Source of the DNA: Ypsolopha sequella
Lineage: Eukaryota > Arthropoda > Insecta > Lepidoptera > Ypsolophidae
Assembly (NCBI GenBank): GCA_934047225.1
Contig: OW204000.1
Span: forward strand, 19,610,001-19,674,000
Reading direction: 5' to 3'
Length of the DNA stretch: 64,000 nucleotides
Shown piece by piece: positions 1-10,376 of the stretch (position 1 is its first letter; each line of letters begins with the position of its first letter). The notes below the pieces were generated by a model. That model saw nothing but the letters and a program-made list of their open reading frames with translations. It was not told the origin of the DNA and did no database searches. The translations under genes were made by a program, and so were the position numbers.

Positions 1-76
1 CGCGAAAAAACTCTGACTCTATCCTACTTTCAAATCATTTTATAATTCACCCAAGTCGGCCTTTTTAGATCCCCTG
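1..76 (+). repeat. Direct repeat, copy 1 (partner at 3950-4022)
   Basis: About 75 bases beginning at the window edge ('aaactctgactctatcct' and onward to 'tttttagatcccctg') recur in the same orientation at 3950-4022 with a handful of substitutions. Flanks differ after the shared 'atcccctg'. It may be a dispersed repeat or the trace of a segmental duplication. The left edge is cut by the window. The stretch from 77 to 400 shows only AT-rich sequence. Confidence 0.6.
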
Positions 77-400
77 AAAGCCTTTGTCAAACTTTCTTAG
101 GAAAAACAAGGGTGAAAACATAAAGAGGAAAAAAAAAGTTAAGTTGTTGTTGAAAGTTAAGAAAAAAATAACATACCACACTTCATTGAAATTCAGTTTC
201 AAAGGAAGAAACCATTGTAAAACGAGCTAAAGAAAAAACACCTTTCCTTCGAAAAGTTACTTTGAAAATATGATTACAATAAAAATCAACGGAAATAAAT
301 CCTTTGTAGGTATTTGCCAACGTATACCAGAATAAATAAGCACAAATAAATAATAAGTTCTTTCAATTTAGATTGTAAAATAAAACACAACAGAAATAGA

Positions 401-690
401 AAAAACCCGCCAAGTGCGAGTCGGACTCGCGCACTAAGAGTTCCGTACCATTATTTATAAAAAGGGCAAAAAAAAAAACATGTCTGTTGTATGGGAGCCC
501 CCTTAAATATTTATTTTATTAACTTTTTTAGGATATGTTGTTATATTATAGCGGCAACAGAAATACATCATCTGTGAAAATTTCAACTTTCTAACTATCA
601 CGGTTCATTAGATACAGCCTGGTGACAGACGGACAGCGGAGTCTTAGTAATAGGGCCCCGTTTTACACCCTTCGGGTACGGAACCCTAAA
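401..690 (+). repeat. 'agggttccgtac' interspersed repeat, near full length
   Basis: The copy starts near 'ccaagtgcgagtcggactcg', passes 'agttccgtacc', a 'gggagcccc' block and a 'cggacagcgg' block, and closes with 'gggtacggaaccct'. The inner 'ttccgtacc' and terminal 'ggtacggaaccct' are inverted to each other, so it may be a TIR-type non-autonomous element. Other copies or fragments lie at 4275-4370, 18065-18420, 28487-28770, 36779-36840, 40030-40650, 46487-46972, 47017-47360, 47889-48205 and 53022-53078. No coding capacity is seen. Confidence 0.75.
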
Positions 691-718
691 AAGAAAATTA
701 TAAAAAAAATAAACTTAC

Positions 719-880
719 TGGAATACGGAGCACCGATTTGGTAATAGCAGCGACAGATCAAAAGAAGAAAGATAATCCACGAAAGGAAGACGGGTCCGTC
801 TTCCACGAAAGGCACATCCATATTATTGACACTCCTTGATACGAGTTTTCAAAACAGTTCACAAAACACACGGATATCAT
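719..880 (-). CDS. Candidate coding exon with one membrane segment; function unknown
   Basis: On the minus strand an open frame runs from an ATG at 880-878, with a second in-frame ATG at 821-819 in a good CAATAATGG-type context, to a perfect splice donor GTAAGT at 718-713. From the inner ATG there are 34 codons plus one base (phase 1). The peptide begins MDVPFVEDGPVF, continues with a hydrophobic stretch of about ten residues (WIIFLLLIC) and then RCYYQIGAPYS, which suggests a signal anchor or single-pass N-terminus. The upstream 'tttttctag' before 880 could be a splice acceptor, making this an internal exon; otherwise translation starts inside it. The gene continues leftwards out of the window. 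The family is not recognised. The exon is shorter than most ORF cut-offs and abuts the repeat at 401-690. Confidence 0.5.
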
Positions 881-1109
881 CTAGAAAAATCTTTAATCGA
901 AGGGTTATATTTTTATTTCTTAACTTTATAAGACAAATTAATAAATGGTTGGTTTATACATCATGCATCCACTGGCTGGAGCTGGAGTGACAAAGTGAAT
1001 AATTTTGTTAGCAGGGTATTTTTATAAGTGTGGTGACAATCAGAATCAACAAAGCGATTCGGATCAAATTTGAGACTAGTGGTGGGTATTTTTTTGAATC
1101 GTGCGTCCT

Positions 1110-1165
1110 TAATGGAGGTGGAAAGGAGGGAGGGGGGGGGGCTCCGAGGGGCAGGCGAGGGTTGC
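1110..1165 (+). other. G-rich tract with quadruplex potential
   Basis: Several G runs lie close together here, including a run of nine or more G, with short spacers, followed by a pyrimidine-rich stretch. The frames across it on both strands (1070-1282 plus, 961-1221 minus) are driven by this composition and are not convincing genes. From 881 to 2200 I otherwise see only AT-rich sequence. Confidence 0.35.
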
Positions 1166-2379
1166 CCTCCCTCCGCGCCTTCGACTTTTGTATATATACA
1201 CTCTAGGGGTAGTAGCCACAAGACTTTGAAGAATCGACGTGCACTAAGTCAGTTTTTGAACAGTTTGAACCTACCAGTATAGGAATCGGGAGGTGCTGAG
1301 TCAATTTTTAACAGTTTTAACCTACACATACAGACAGAGCACATTTGCGTAGCTACAAGAGAAACGGAATGGCGTCGTAGCATTTCACGGCCATTTTGGA
1401 CAGTTTTCGCCCGCAAACGTATCATAATGTCAATAATATTGACCATATCTGGTAAAATTGCGTGTGTACGGGTTATTTGACGTTTCGTTACACCACTTCA
1501 CTTTAATTTTTAGTCTAAAATTACAATTTCGTACACAAATATTTTCCAGTTTTGATTATTGATTTTCACAAAAACTACGAATTTTCGCGGAAAAAGAAAA
1601 GCACTTCGTTATGAAAAGTGATAGCCAGCTATTGATTGCACACCTCATTATAATTAAATAAAGGACGCACGATATAAATACCAACCCCTAGTGGTGAAAA
1701 TATCAAAGGGCACATGCGAAAAACATGAACGACACCGTAAATTCCTTTGTTTGTATCAATGATCTCATTTATTTGCGTTTTGCGGAAAGATATTATATGC
1801 AAGCGGGTTATTAACTTTGTTATATTCGAGCTGGTTGGTTCTTAACCTAACAGTAATAAAGGACATAATAAATTGCATCGATTAGACAGATAATCCGGTC
1901 GGATTGTGATGGCAATGTGTCACACATATCACATCACATTCACTTGCCATTTGGCACTTGCGGCCGAGTCGAGATACAAATACCCGCGGAAAACAATTGG
2001 AACTTTTTAATTACTGTTTTTTGTGGAAAATCGACAATTTCGTGAAATAGTTTATTCATAAAATGTGTTAGTCTAGCGCTGTTAATGTTTCAATGGCCCG
2101 AAAATCAAATTATCAATTAAAACAGTGTGTTTCACTGTTTTAGCATGATCTTTTTTGCTGTATAGTTGATCAATTTGAAATGTCTAAACTATAGATCTTT
2201 GTTAGTTTTTCACACTCAATACTTGGAACTTGGTAACAACAGTACAAACACCGGCTTCTAAAGACGATGTGTCAATGCGATCAAAACAACATTAAACATC
2301 ATTCACCCAAAAAGTCCACAAAGAGCAAGAACGCCACAACGTCCAGCACTACGAAACCTTTTTGCTCGTCCTTTCTCCC

Positions 2380-2530
2380 GCGCAAATAGATCCCAACAAA
2401 TAGATCATGACCCGGTAAGCGCGCACGCCGAAATCATCGCGTCGACTGGGGCGCTGCGCGCTGCGTCCGCGCAGCCGGCCCATGCGCACCGAACATGTGC
2501 TATCGACCGACCGAGTACAATACTCCCGTA
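2380..2530. promoter_or_regulatory. CpG-rich island, possible promoter or 5' exon
   Basis: A sharp local rise in GC with many CpG dinucleotides ('gcgctgcgcgctgcgtccgc') stands out from AT-rich flanks. On the plus strand 'acccggtaagcgcg' contains a donor-like GTAAGC at 2412; on the minus strand a 70-codon frame (2349-2561) crosses it but matches nothing I know. CpG-rich islands in such genomes often mark first exons. This is inferred from composition only. Confidence 0.3.
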
Positions 2531-2789
2531 AAATGATAACGAAAATAAAACTCTCGTCCAAGAAACTTTTTTTTGTTTATAAACATTACAGTCGCTGTAT
2601 TTCTGATAGATGGAAGTCTAAATGTCGACAGACTCGTAAATGAGAATAGGCACTATTAATAAAGCGCACCTTAGTTATCAAGCTTCACAAAGGCAAACAG
2701 AAGATAAGTAAATATTCAAAAAGCTATTATTTTGAGTTAGTAAACTATGAAGTGTTTTGATTTGAACGCTAACAAACAAGGAATTCATG

Positions 2790-3304
2790 ATTAAACTTGG
2801 CTTGCGGGTCTATTATGTATCTTTAGTTGCAAACTTGACTGGGTGCCTATCATCAAAAACATAGATATACTATTGAATTCCGATTGTCTAAGTCTATGTT
2901 CGCACTTGAAGTGACGTCACAGTTCGTAAATAGTTCAATACCCACTAAAGGCAATTTTGAAATTCCAAATTTTAGCTTTGTTTTTGATGATAGGCCAGTC
3001 CAGTTGGCAACTAAAGACACGTAATAGAGGGGCTGGTCCTAGATACTGTTAAAACCCATCTAATAAAATATAATTACAGTCCATATGTCATTTCAAATTG
3101 TCAAACCGGGAGAAATGGTGTCGAATAAGACCTCATTTCAATAAAAATTTATATCAGGCCGAATTTCTCCAATCGCGTTTCTGTCTAACAGATCTCTAGA
3201 AAAAGATTCCAAAAATAAGATACTATTTTATTAAAATAATACCTTCTTTACAGTAGTAGATATGCAAGTTTTAAAAGTGTCGATTTTTTTCCGTAGCGCC
3301 TTAA
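2790..3304 (+). mobile_element. TTAA-ended element, family 1, copy with inverted inner foldback
   Basis: The right part (3031-3304) matches the copies at 6051-6623 and 33985-34640 and ends with 'gcgccttaa'. The left end is truncated. The inner foldback at 2809-3030 occupies the same site as in the other copies but its interior runs in the opposite direction. No protein is encoded. Confidence 0.7.
2809..3030 (-). mobile_element. Inner foldback element (flipped copy)
   Basis: Terminal inverted repeats of the type 'ctattatgtatctttagttg' and, at the right end, 'caactaaagacacgtaatag' flank a core. In this copy the core motifs 'gaattccga', 'cacttgaagtgacgtc' and 'caatacccactaaaggc' appear in reverse complement relative to copies at 6210-6432 and 34140-34362. 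Confidence 0.7.
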
Positions 3305-3324
3305 TAAAATAACTTAATGGATAA

Positions 3325-3475
3325 TTCGATTAAATCGAATGTTTCGGGCGTTGTAATCGACGAAACCGGTAGTGTGAACTTTCTAAAAAATATTGGAACA
3401 AATTACAAGAATTTTCAATATTTTTCTATTATTATCTATCAAGAAGTGACAACACAAACAGCATCGCTTCTTTAA
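3325..3475 (+). mobile_element. Decayed Penelope-like/hammerhead-type fragment
   Basis: 'cgacgaaaccggtagtg' resembles the 3' half of the hammerhead-like motif at 35004-35047 (GAAAC, CG, GU). The following sequence keeps the spacing of 'ggaaca...ttacaagaat...atcaagaa' seen downstream of that motif. The CUGANGA half is not recognisable, so any ribozyme is dead. Confidence 0.4.
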
Positions 3476-3720
3476 ATTGTAACACAAGCAAAAACTGGAC
3501 CAGCGGAGATTTCCCCGATGGCAGGTAACCTATAACACACCTGACGAGAGTGCTTCCCTTTTACGAGGACCATCAATTCCTCGCCGAAGCTCCTACAGCG
3601 TTATAAAATTTAAAGACGGACGGTAAAGGTTTATGTTATTAAACCTCGAAGGCTACCCCGTCGGGCAATACAACGACGCGACGTCTGTAAAGTGTACGCC
3701 GTACACAATGTACTGGTCCT

Positions 3721-3872
3721 CTACCGCGTAATTCTCATTTGTATCAACTTCAAGCAAATGCATGCGAAATTCAACGCGTGCAAAAGAGATGGCATGTTAG
3801 GCGAGCGTCGTCGCACGCACGTCAAATTTCAATCTCAAGTTGATGTTGATGAATATGAGAATTACGCGGTAG
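3721..3872 (+). mobile_element. MITE with TIR 'ctaccgcgtaattctcat', copy 1
   Basis: A 152-bp element with near-perfect terminal inverted repeats ('ctaccgcgtaattctcat' and 'atgagaattacgcggtag'), a second inverted pair inside ('caacttcaag' / 'ctcaagttg') and a GC-rich middle. Copies lie at 42926-43077 (opposite orientation) and 58540-58684. The 65-codon frame crossing it is incidental. Confidence 0.8.
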
Positions 3873-3949
3873 ACCCGCTGGTCCTCTAAAAAGGCCTCTT
3901 TGGATGAATCATGTTATGATTCTGTTGTAATGCTGTCACTTTTGCACGC

Positions 3950-4022
3950 ATGAAGAAACTCTGACTCTATCCTGCTTTCAAATCATTTCATGATTCACCC
4001 AAGTTGGCCTTTTTAGATCCCC
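3950..4022 (+). repeat. Direct repeat, copy 2 (partner at 1-76)
   Basis: Same orientation and about 90 percent alike by eye to window bases 1-76, ending at the shared 'atcccctg'. The material between the two copies contains the exon, the CpG island and family-1 elements, so simple tandem duplication of the unit alone does not explain it. Confidence 0.6.
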
Positions 4023-4789
4023 TGTACTCCCAAAGATATAATTCGCATATATAAATTTATAACCGAGTGACCGGATATACCACGTGACCATATTGATTGT
4101 GTAGAAAGTGTGAGGAAATACGAACTTTGCCGAACAGTGGCGAAGATTTGTATGCGCATTATTACCTTGGGAGTACTGTACTGTACGGGTGTCCTCAACC
4201 TAATAATAAAGTATGTAGTATAAAAGTCGTGATTGTACATTGAATAATTTCACGCAAATAATAAGCCAAAACTACGATTTTTAAGATTCCGTACCTATAA
4301 GGCAAAACGGAGCTCTATTAATGTCACTTCGCTGTCCGTCTGCCCCTTAGACGGATTGAGATAGAGACCTGACATTTGGATACGTTGTGTAAAATGATGA
4401 CCCAAAACATTAGTTAGAGCATTAACCAATCAAAGCCCAAAACCGAATATTGAATTAAAAATGTAAGTAAATTTTTTTTCAGAAAAAAGACGAATCTAAA
4501 ATTATTTTACTTACATTTTTTCCTTTTTTTTTTATCAAAATACAAAATTGAAATTTGCTATTTTTCCATTCAAGGCGCGTCCGCAGCAAAATACTGTGCT
4601 TAGCCGTTTCTTCCTTCTTTTTAACTTGTTATTGTTAAAAAATTAAAATAAATGAAAAATACAGGACTTATCTGAAATATCTCGTCGTGATTACGCCGTA
4701 TTACACAAACCAATTATCTTTTTACACCTCAAATTGACGTTATTTATTTTCAAGCAATACATTAATGGTGACATAAATTTAATGACAAA

Positions 4790-4965
4790 AAAAAATAGAA
4801 AGACCATCGGGTCTTTGTGAAAAGTATTATTTTCTCCTATTTTGCGCTATCTGGAGATGCAGTGATCGTCGTAACAGTTACTTTGCAATGTTATGGATGT
4901 TATTTCAATGTCGTTTCCGTCGATATTTGTACCGATACCACTGAATAATATTATAAGACACCTAT
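4790..4965 (+). mobile_element. Fragment of TTAA-ended element family 3 (3' part)
   Basis: The motifs 'ttttctcctattttgcgct', 'cgtcgtaacag' and 'aatgtcgtttccgtcgatat' match the right half of the full copies at 29855-30329, 47389-47862 and 62104-62577. Similar fragments occur at 20951-21115 (minus) and 25245-25390. From 4966 to 5730 I see only AT-rich DNA. Confidence 0.55.
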
Positions 4966-5734
4966 GACCGACACACTAGCTAATTTAGGTAATGATTGCA
5001 CCTTAAATTAGTTAAAGTTATGAAGCAATAAAGAAATAAACTGGAATAATGGTAATTTTCATAAGAATTTAGCAAAATTTGGTAAAAGGCAAAGCCATCA
5101 CTTTTGTTTCAGTTGATTTCTTCAAATCTTTGGAAAAAGTACAAAGATAACTGTCGCTGATAACTGGGCCATTAGCATAGAGTTCTTATTATTTTTTATA
5201 TTCTAAATTTAAATTTTAACTGAGAGACCTTAGAAAGTGAGAGACTGTAAAAGATTGTTATTAATTTTTAGTTTTTTTTTTAGTTTAGTTGATAAAAATT
5301 ATACTTTCAAAGGAAAATAACGTATATCCTTGCGTCCTGGTGTCCTCATTAATCTATTTTGCTACAAGATGGCCTTTCAGAAGATATACGGCGTATAATG
5401 GAGGCAGAGTTACAAGATGCTAATATTAATCAAATGTAAATTAAACATTAGGAGTACGTACGGGCCCCACCGTGTTTAGATTTTATATTTTCCGAAATTT
5501 TCGGCAGAGTTACATTTGCCATGTAATAATGTTTGTAGTAACCGTGTAAATTTAAATTCTTAAAATGTAAATTAAGTTAAATAAATTCATGTTATGTTTT
5601 GAAAATTTGGTTTTATCATTGGTAGGCCAATGATTATATTATTATTAATTATGGTAATATAATCACATAATATTATAATTTATATTAAATAATATTAATA
5701 AATAATTTATATATAATATTTATAATTTATTTAT

Positions 5735-5930
5735 ACTAGAACTACACGCGTACAAACTGGTGGGCAAACATCAAACAGCAAAAGTCACAAATGGATAGAT
5801 GACATCAAAGAGTGGACTGGATTAAAAAGCTTTAAGAGACTTGAAGGAAGCAATGGATCGCAAGAAATTTAGCCTACTGACCTCCAAACTTCATTTAGAA
5901 GATGGCACCCTATGATGATGATGATTATGA
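5735..5930 (+). pseudogene. Remnant of non-LTR retrotransposon reverse transcriptase C-terminus
   Basis: One frame reads KWIDDIKEWTGL, the tail motif (W-x-DDI-x2-WTGL) common at the C-terminus of non-LTR retrotransposon polyproteins. A frameshift follows, and 'gatggcaccctatgatgatg' resembles the usual terminal DGT motif followed by a short-repeat tail. The clade is not assigned. About 190 bases remain, with no intact frame. Confidence 0.6.
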
Positions 5931-6050
5931 CAAACTAAGTCAACAAAGGAAACCTGTAGAATCGTAGCACTTGATACTAGTTGCTACGCCGTAGCTAAAA
6001 GTAGCAGTGAACATTTCAAAGTAATTTCAAACAACACAATGAAAACAGGT

Positions 6051-6623
6051 TTAAGGCGATATGTTACAGTTTCAGCGTCCCTGTTACTCCATATGCGAAA
6101 AAGCCCTCAGTGCGAGAGGAACGGATTCGTAGAAAAGTAGGAAAAGGTCGGTTTTTTATTAATATAAAATCTACTAAAGTTGCTATCAAACTTTCGTTTA
6201 ACCAGCCCCCCTATTGTGTATCTTTAGTTGCCAACTGCACGAGGTGCCTATCATCAAAAACATAGCTAAAAACTGAAATTTCAAAATTGACTTTAGTGGG
6301 TATTGAACTATTAACAATCTGTGTCGTCACTTCAAGTGCGAAAATATCCTTAGGACATCGGAATTCGATAGTATATCTATGTTTTTGATGATAGACACCC
6401 AGTCCAGAAGGCAACTAGAGATACACAATAGGCCCGAGGTCCTAGATAATGTTAAAACCCATCGAATAAAATATAATTGTAGTCCATATGTCATTCTAAA
6501 TTGTCAAACCGGGAGAAATGGTGTCGAATAAGACCTCATTTCAATAAATATTTCTATCGAGCCGAATTTCTGCAATCGCGTTTCTGTTTTAACAGATCCC
6601 TAGAAAAAGATTCCAAAAATAAT
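6051..6623 (+). mobile_element. TTAA-ended element, family 1, copy 2 (3' truncated)
   Basis: Starts 'ttaaggcgatatg' and follows the full copy at 33985-34640, then stops matching after 'gattccaaaaataat'. It carries the inner foldback at 6210-6432. The 67-codon minus-strand frame (6211-6414) lies within that foldback and recurs in the other copy only because the element is repeated; it is not a gene. Confidence 0.75.
6210..6432 (+). mobile_element. Inner foldback element, standard orientation
   Basis: 'cctattgtgtatctttagtt' on the left is inverted as 'aactagagatacacaatagg' on the right. 'cctatcatcaaaaacata' and 'tatgtttttgatgatag' form the inner part of the arms. It is nested inside the family-1 element. 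Confidence 0.75.
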
Positions 6624-6952
6624 CACGCTTTCCTCACCGCTTTTTCCGAAGTCAGTGCTGTTATCTAAATTACACTACTTTAATTCATCTCGGAAAGAAA
6701 GCTTCTCTACACAAAAAAGTTTCAACTTAAAATTGTTCAAAGACATCTTTTATAAAATGCAGACAAAAATAAAACAAAAATACAGGGAACACTGGAAAAC
6801 GCCATGAAATGGAAATTTCTGCAAGTCATTAGCAGAACGAAAGTCATAAAGCAATTTCACATTTTCAGTTCACAAAATTTATACTTTTCGAAGATTTATA
6901 TCTAATGATGATTTAACGATCATGCTCTCGCATAAACGTTGATGAACTAGGT

Positions 6953-7199
6953 AGGTATCTACAACGTGTAACAGAAAGGTGTAACCATATTTGAAGAGCT
7001 TATTCAGTCAATGGTATAGAACAACTTTTACTATGGAGCCAACATTTCAGCCGAGCGGCATTGCATTTTTCTATGAAACAGTATTTTTTTTTTTCGAGAT
7101 ACAGTTTTTGTTCCATAGTAAAAGATGGTCTATACCATTGACTGAATAAGCTCTTCAAATATGGTTACACCTTTCTGTTACACGTTGTATACATATACC
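6953..7199. mobile_element. Foldback MITE with ~90-bp arms
   Basis: The arm starting 'aggtatctacaacgtgtaac' (6953) returns as the reverse complement ending 'acgttgtatacatatacct' (7199), with only a few mismatches and a spacer of about 60 bases containing a T run. The arms cover 'ttgaagagcttattcagtca' and its complement. There is no coding content. Confidence 0.85.
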
Positions 7200-7780
7200 T
7201 ATTCTCATGGCCGAATAAAACATGGTCTGTTCCTTTGGTTTCCATTCCAAAACATAAGCTTGCTACAATTTGAACCCTGAGAACAGGATAGCATATAAAA
7301 TTTGAATATGAGTGCGAATGAATGACACGAGAGCTCGTACGGCGACACTGATATTTTTAAATATTTGGAACGCACCAGCCCTTGGTGACGTCATCTTACG
7401 TGCTTGCCATTTTATGTCATTATTTCATGATAAGGAAAATAGTTTTAAGTTATTTTGTTTACAAAAAGGTTTATACTATTCATAACATTGATGAGTATTT
7501 TTGTTGTTGAAATTAAACTTAAACAAATTTAATTTTGATTTTTTGCTTATCTTTATGATCAGATTTGCAGAAGTTGTGTGAAACGTTTGGGTAAAAATAA
7601 GCGTATAATACTGGCAATATCTAATGGCGTTTTTTCCATTTGTTGTCATCCTTGTTGCACGAGAGTGAATTTAATAGTTTGTGTTCACTCTACACAGAGA
7701 TTCCCAAAGGTTGAAGCGCGTTTCCCAGTTGCAGATGAGCTGATTATTAAATGATAAATTGATAATCTCATCAAGCAATA

Positions 7781-9010
7781 ATGGGCGGTTGTGCGATCCG
7801 TAATTGTAAAAATCGCTCTGAAAAAGGCGGAATAATTAGACTTTTTACTTTTCCCAAAAATGAATTGATGGCTCAAGAGTGGCTTCGCTATTGTGGCCCA
7901 AAAACCAGCATCAGAAATTGTAAGTCCTACTTACCCCATTTATCCAATATAATTGTATATATACTTACATCGTTTCCTATTTACAAGGATTTTTACAATA
8001 TTTACAGTATATAGAAGGTATTTCGGGGCGCGAAAAATCAATCTGTTATGTATCTAGATCTCATATTTGTGAAAAAATGTTCTATTTTGCGAGTTTCCAC
8101 GAGCAAATTGGCTGTAATTGTACAAGTTTGAAAGGATGATGCAACTCTGCCCTTGGCGTTTGGTCCAAAATTTGAATCCACGAATGAAACCTATGTCAGG
8201 CCATAGATCAGCAGTAGCAACTTTTAGCACGACACCAAAAAAATCTAAGAAGGGAAAACAGATATGGTGATAAGAATGTAAAAAAATATAATGTGTTTTT
8301 TTCTTATTCATGATATTTCATGGCTGCGTTTCTGTTTATTATGCGTTTAATCGCTCCTTTCGAGTTGCAACTATTTTTTTTAACCGAGACGTAAGATTGG
8401 CATACGGTATCACATTTTTTTACGCATTAATAAATAATGGTTTCTTTCCAACATTATTTTTCGACATGTAAATTTTTTTTTTTTTTTGGTCGACTTCACT
8501 TTCTGGATATCCTTCGAAAAAATTACATGAATAATTGAAATTTTTTGGGGATGATTTCTAGGCAAAAGACCAGATAAAATAATAATAAAAAATTCCTCAT
8601 GAATTTATCAATTCCGTGCTCTCTCACGTTCATGTATTTTTTTGCTGCATTTTTTTTCGTAGTAATTATTTTGGTCTATGTGTGGTATTTATTCTAAGAA
8701 AAGTAAGTTATAGTGACAAATTTTATGTAATATTTATATGAAGCTCTAAGATCACGTTAAATTTCGTTACGTGCAGAAGTTAGTGTGGTGTTTTCCATAC
8801 GCTTTATTTATTACTTTGAATGGCGAATTTTCACTAGTATTTTCTTTCACAGCGAGAGTGTGTTCAATTCATTTTGCGACTTCTGACTACATAAAGCCAT
8901 TAAGGGACATTTTATTGAATACTTCCCACTTTAGCCGCCACACCCATCCCTCTGCAGCTGAAAAGTTAAAATCCACATGCATTCCTAGTAATTTATTTCT
9001 AAGGACATAA
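7781..9010 (+). CDS. Two-exon THAP-domain zinc-finger gene (98 aa)
   Basis: Exon 1 is 7781-7919 (ATG in CAATAATGG context, 46 codons plus one base) and ends at a perfect donor GTAAGT at 7920. Exon 2 is 8853-9010, after the acceptor 'tttctttcacag', and restores the frame (phase 1). The joined 98-residue product is a whole THAP domain: C4-x4-C9, then C50-x2-H53 (spacing 40), FP at 24-25, W34, HF at 53-54, and a C-terminal CIPSNLF in place of the usual AVPTIF. THAP domains bind DNA through this C2CH zinc site. Nothing follows the domain before the stop, so this is a THAP-only protein or the first part of a larger gene (THAP/P-element-type) whose other exons I cannot find. AATAAA lies near 9165. 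Confidence 0.72.
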
Positions 9011-9285
9011 AAATTTCCACGATTCCCGAATTTTAAAGTTTGAGAACCGTCGATAGCGTGATGACGTACTCAAGTTCCCCCATTTTGGAACACAAAACCT
9101 CCACACATCACCAAGGAACATACCTTGTTTTATTATACCATGCCTATTCTGACTTGTCATACTAAATAAAACCTACTACAACTACAGAAGCACTAGCTTT
9201 TCCGCACACATTTGCGTGTGTATGTATACTATAATTAGCGCTATCAACAGCAGCAAGTGATCTCGATTCGCGACGGACCATGTTC

Positions 9286-9606
9286 CAGCCTAGTTCGTCC
9301 ACTGCTGGACATAAGCCTTTCCAGGACTTTGCCACTCCCAGCGGTCATCCTGGAAGAATTGCTCATACTCACACACGCTGGGCAGGCGGGTTGGTGAGCG
9401 CGGTGCCGGAACCCTCGCACCAGTGACCCTGCTGCCCGTCACCAGTCTGTTCCATATAAGGCCCGGCTATTAGAGATGGATATACCGCCATCCATCGGTC
9501 CCAGGCATGGTGGGCCTCCTGATTTTTGCCTGTGAGCTGTCCTCTTACTCTCCCCCGAATTACTTCGAGGGGGTCTCCAAGTAATATGGTGGTACCTCCA
9601 CAGTCG
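9286..9606 (-). pseudogene. RTE-type LINE, 3' end of ORF and tail
   Basis: On the minus strand the end of the frame reads DDRWEWQSPGKAYVQQWTN-stop, the usual ending of RTE-clade proteins, closing at 'ggacgaactaggctgg'. Upstream are GC-rich, frame-broken blocks. The same subfamily, with an internal deletion, occurs at 17118-17220. The 96-codon plus-strand frame at 9526-9816 is a by-product. Confidence 0.65.
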
Positions 9607-10284
9607 AGCCCGGCATCAGTTCTACCACCTTTTAAACGGACGGACCATGTTACTGCTTATAAATTACAAATTATAATTTCAAAATTTTTGCGATTTAATA
9701 TCTATTTTTATCAATTTAAAGGCATTTTAAGAAACTCCACGGGATCGGGAGAAACGTTAAAGCAGTTTCACATTCTCGGCGAGACTCGTCTGAAGGGGAC
9801 AAAGCAATACGAGTAAGGCGAAACGCAATAGAGTCCAGGGCAGAGTTCGAAGAAGAAAAGGCCGGGCGCAGCAGCCGTGTGTTATATTACACAAACTATT
9901 TCGAGCAACTTTTATTTCCTGTTGGACCTACGAAGTTGAAATTCTGCGTACATGTTAAGGTCCGCGAAAGAACCTAAAATCCTAAATTTGCTTGAGATAC
10001 ACGTCCAAAAATTCACTGTTTTATCACCGACTGATTTACTCACTCATAAAACCTTAAGTTATTCTAGGTTATAACTAAAATTTTTATTTTCTTTGACTAT
10101 TGTGAAACAAAAGCAATATTTTCATTTATTTTATACAGGAGTCGGGCGCAAAATGAATTGAAAGAAAATGATCACAAGTTGGGGCATGACATGAATACTT
10201 AAGGGGCTGCACAATTTAAAATTCAGTCTTATTTTAACGCTTTTGTTTTTTAACTGTCTATCCTGCTCTAATAATAATAATAAA

Positions 10285-10376
10285 ATTCTTTATAGCACAC
10301 TGTGCGTAAAATGACCGCTTTACGCACGCGCGCGTGCGTAAAGTCGGCATTTTCCGCACTTGTGCTATAAAAAATT
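10285..10376. mobile_element. Short palindromic MITE
   Basis: 'tttatagcacactgtgcg' on the left is inverted as 'cgcacttgtgctataaa' on the right, and the centre is a self-complementary block of alternating CG ('acgcacgcgcgcgtgcgt'). The following GC-rich stretch to 10500 ('cgactcgtgtgattgcagc') may belong to a larger related element. Confidence 0.75.

Noticed and set aside
961..1282. Frames of 70 and 86 codons on opposite strands
   Set aside because: Both are driven by a poly-G/poly-C tract with Pro/Ser or Gly/Glu runs. No coding signal is seen outside it.
6211..6414. 67-codon frame identical in 34141-34344
   Set aside because: It lies in the inner foldback, is reversed in the third copy and has no protein features. 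The repeat explains its conservation.
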